Positions 62,039 to 64,000 of a stretch of DNA of 64,000 nt are shown here, piece by piece. Below the pieces are notes generated by a model, which ran no database searches, was not told the DNA's origin, and was given only the letters and a program-made list of their open reading frames with translations. Both the position numbers and the translations under genes were made by a program. Within the stretch, counting starts at the first letter, position 1; each line of letters opens with the position of its first letter. Source of the DNA: Tubulanus polymorphus (lineage: Eukaryota > Nemertea > Palaeonemertea > Tubulaniformes > Tubulanidae); contig NC_134025.1 of assembly GCF_964204645.1 (NCBI RefSeq), positions 3,043,001 to 3,107,000 on the forward strand. Direction: 5' to 3'.

Positions 62039-63879
62039 TCGAACATTGTGTAGTAGTGTTATATTTGGCGTTGGCGTTGTAATCGCTGTCTATGTAATCC
62101 GCAGAAAAAGCTTGAAAAAGAGGAACAACTCAAAAGAACTGGACGAAATCGATCATCAACAACAACCATCACCGCATCGAAACGGGAGTGCCATTAAACT
62201 TACAAGTAGCGAAACAGTCGATGGAATAAATCCTTCCACTGTAAGTTTATCGACAATATGATAAATACAAAAAAAACAACTTGGAAATCGATTGGATTTC
62301 GTTATGGGGCTAATCAAATGAGTTCATGTGAATTCACGAATCAATCAGTAGCTTCCGTCGGTAAGACCCAGCTAGGCCTTCGATCTTGTTCAAACGAAAT
62401 TCAGACCATGACTTGCTCATTTTGATCATGATTTGAAAAACGTCTTGGATTCCTTGAAGGCTGATTTACATTTCAGTTCTTGTTCTAGCGAAAGTCAGAT
62501 TCAGACTTGCTATTATATAGTCTAACAGCTATTGTGTGAGGATCTAATTGATTGTACACGGCACCAGCATACGCACTAGTGGCAGTGCTATACACAACAT
62601 TTAGACAGTACTGTAGTAGATACACAGTACTGTAGATAATACATGGTACAGTGTCAGTACACAGTAATAAACTTTGTAGTGCATACCTGGAAAATATCAT
62701 TCAGTTTCTATTTAAACTTCCTCGACTAGGGATATAAAAGATGCATGATCTGGTAAGAATTGTAAGGCTAATTTATGTATATATTATGTACGACATGAGT
62801 GAAAAACTGTTTATGGCACGAGTGAGAATCAATGTCAATAAATATCAATATCAATAAATATGACAAATGTTACCCTGCCTGAAGAGAGATCATTACTTAG
62901 TAACCGCTGTATCCAGGTTACCAACGTAGTCCTTTATTGCTGAATGCAAATGTGAGTTTCCAGAAATGTTTGATTTCATTATTTAAGTATTTATCATAAA
63001 ATGCGTTTTTTGTTTTAGATGCTTGAACTCGAGAAACAAGGTGTTCACATCCGGGATCTGGATTATGTGAAAGATATTTTACAGCAAATGATTGAAGATG
63101 GCAAAGATAAACTGCAGGTACAGTTTATCATCTCTTTACAATCAACTGTTTACATATATACCCCTGGGGCCAGTTGCTCAAAAGTTGGTTAAAGATAACC
63201 AGCCGTTAGATACCATAGTAACAATGAAATTTCAATTGTCACCATATCAACTATCCACTGGTTAACTCTAACCAACTTTTGAGCAACTGGCCCCTGGTAT
63301 TTTCTGGTAGCATTTTGATTATTCTTTTCTCAGGTAATTGCTGATTTTGACAGAACTTTGACGAAATACTCTCACAACGGACAGCTAGTTCCAACCAGTC
63401 ATGGTGAGACATTTATTTCATTTTAAAATAATAGATATCAAATTTTGATTTCATGTAAAATAATTTAAACTGGTTATATTTGTTCCACAGGAATAATGGA
63501 TGACAGTGACCTCATGCCAATAGACTTCAAGAAAGCGGTAAGATTTCAGTTTTTCTAAGTTAATAATCAGCCAAGCAACTACGGATGTCCAAATGTATGA
63601 AACATTATAAATTGTAGGCTGCGGACTTGCGTAGCGAGTACTACGCAATTGAAATTGATTCAAATTTGACAGTGGCTGAGAAATGTCCATTCATGATTGA
63701 ATGGTAAGTCTGTCGGATTTCACTGAATCCAACCTTGAAATATGAGCTTTGTCCGATGGTTTACCTGTATGCATCATATTTTCCAGGTGGACCAAAGCCC
63801 ATGATTTGTTACTAAAAAAATGTAATATCTACCAAAAAGATATCAAAGCTATTGTGTCGCAGTCAGAAGCTCAACTCAG
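62031..63879 (+). CDS. NT5C3A: Cytosolic 5'-nucleotidase III (pyrimidine 5'-nucleotidase), 5' part
   Basis: Magnesium-dependent HAD-superfamily phosphatase that hydrolyses pyrimidine nucleoside monophosphates such as CMP and UMP. Exons in the window: 62031-62240, 63019-63117, 63334-63403, 63491-63537, 63618-63703, 63787-63879, with the gene continuing past the end. The phases match. Exon 1 encodes a membrane anchor (SSVIFGVGVVIAVYVI) followed by basic residues (RRKSLKKR), like the long vertebrate isoform. HAD motif I is DFDRTLTKY at about residues 107-115; Asp107 would be the nucleophile and Asp109 the acid/base. SEYYAIEID, AEKCPFMIEWWTKAHDLL and the following helix match NT5C3A/NT5C3B. Exon 2 begins exactly with an ATG codon (63019), as in the soluble isoforms. 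I cannot separate NT5C3A from NT5C3B with the part seen. Confidence 0.93.
62241..63018. other. NT5C3 intron 1
   Basis: About 780 bp between the membrane-anchor exon and exon 2. A TACAGTACTGTAG / ACAGTACTGTAG-type direct and palindromic stretch lies at 62608-62640. A promoter for a soluble isoform could lie here, but I see no definite element. Confidence 0.4.
63164..63296. mobile_element. Palindromic MITE in NT5C3 intron 2
   Basis: Terminal inverted repeats of about 26 bp: GGGGCCAGTTGCTCAAAAGT on the left and ACTTTTGAGCAACTGGCCCC on the right, total about 133 bp. The arms are perfect over at least 20 bp, so the insertion looks fairly young. The family resembles the diverged insert at 14377-14488. 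Confidence 0.75.
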
Positions 63880-64000
63880 GTAAATATAATATCTCTCATT
63901 ATCAATATCTAACTGAACTGAGATAACCTAAAACATTTCGATTGAGTTTACGATATAAAATTGGGGCTCATAGATTAACCGTGGTATCAACCATTGTTTA

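Overview
This is eukaryotic nuclear DNA from an invertebrate animal. It is AT-rich, with intron-dense genes, GT-AG splice sites in consistent phase, and introns full of short non-autonomous transposons, SINE-like repeats and microsatellites. The five protein-coding genes resemble bilaterian orthologues. I would guess a lophotrochozoan such as a mollusc or annelid-like worm, but the sequence does not settle the phylum. No bacterial operon, CRISPR array or prophage is present.

Layout: (1) 335-6124, minus strand: a complete Polycomb-group Scm gene (two MBT repeats, SLED domain, SAM domain), 11 coding exons, about 619 aa. (2) 7665-8699, minus strand: CEP41, a ciliary rhodanese-like protein, on one uninterrupted coding exon. 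(3) 8989-19228, plus strand: LRPPRC, a mitochondrial PPR protein with about 32 exons, head to head with CEP41 across 289 bp. (4) 21138-55460, plus strand: a PLC-beta gene of the PLCB1-3/Plc21C class covering more than half the window. It has two alternative first exons, and in its introns there are four candidate in-frame microexons (24, 9, 9 and 27 nt). (5) 62031 to the window end, plus strand: the 5' part of a cytosolic 5'-nucleotidase III (NT5C3) gene with an N-terminal membrane anchor.

The genes do not form one pathway: chromatin silencing, cilium, mitochondrial mRNA, Gq signalling and pyrimidine nucleotide breakdown lie side by side, as is usual in animal genomes. The exon models come from reading splice sites and checking phase. 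Coding phase closes exactly through Scm, through LRPPRC (except the exon 1/2 junction) and through PLC-beta.

The non-coding space holds a piggyBac-type MITE with TTAA target sites and a short relative in an LRPPRC intron; a hAT-type MITE; several palindromic MITEs; tRNA-like SINEs, one in a foldback arrangement; two decayed LINE 3' ends; and two long foldback elements between PLC-beta and NT5C3. One of the foldbacks carries a 144-bp tandem repeat packed with TTTTGGCGC (E2F-like) motifs.

I found no clearly new biological system. The observations most worth testing are the PLC-beta microexons and twin first exons, the intronless CEP41, and the E2F-motif foldback element.
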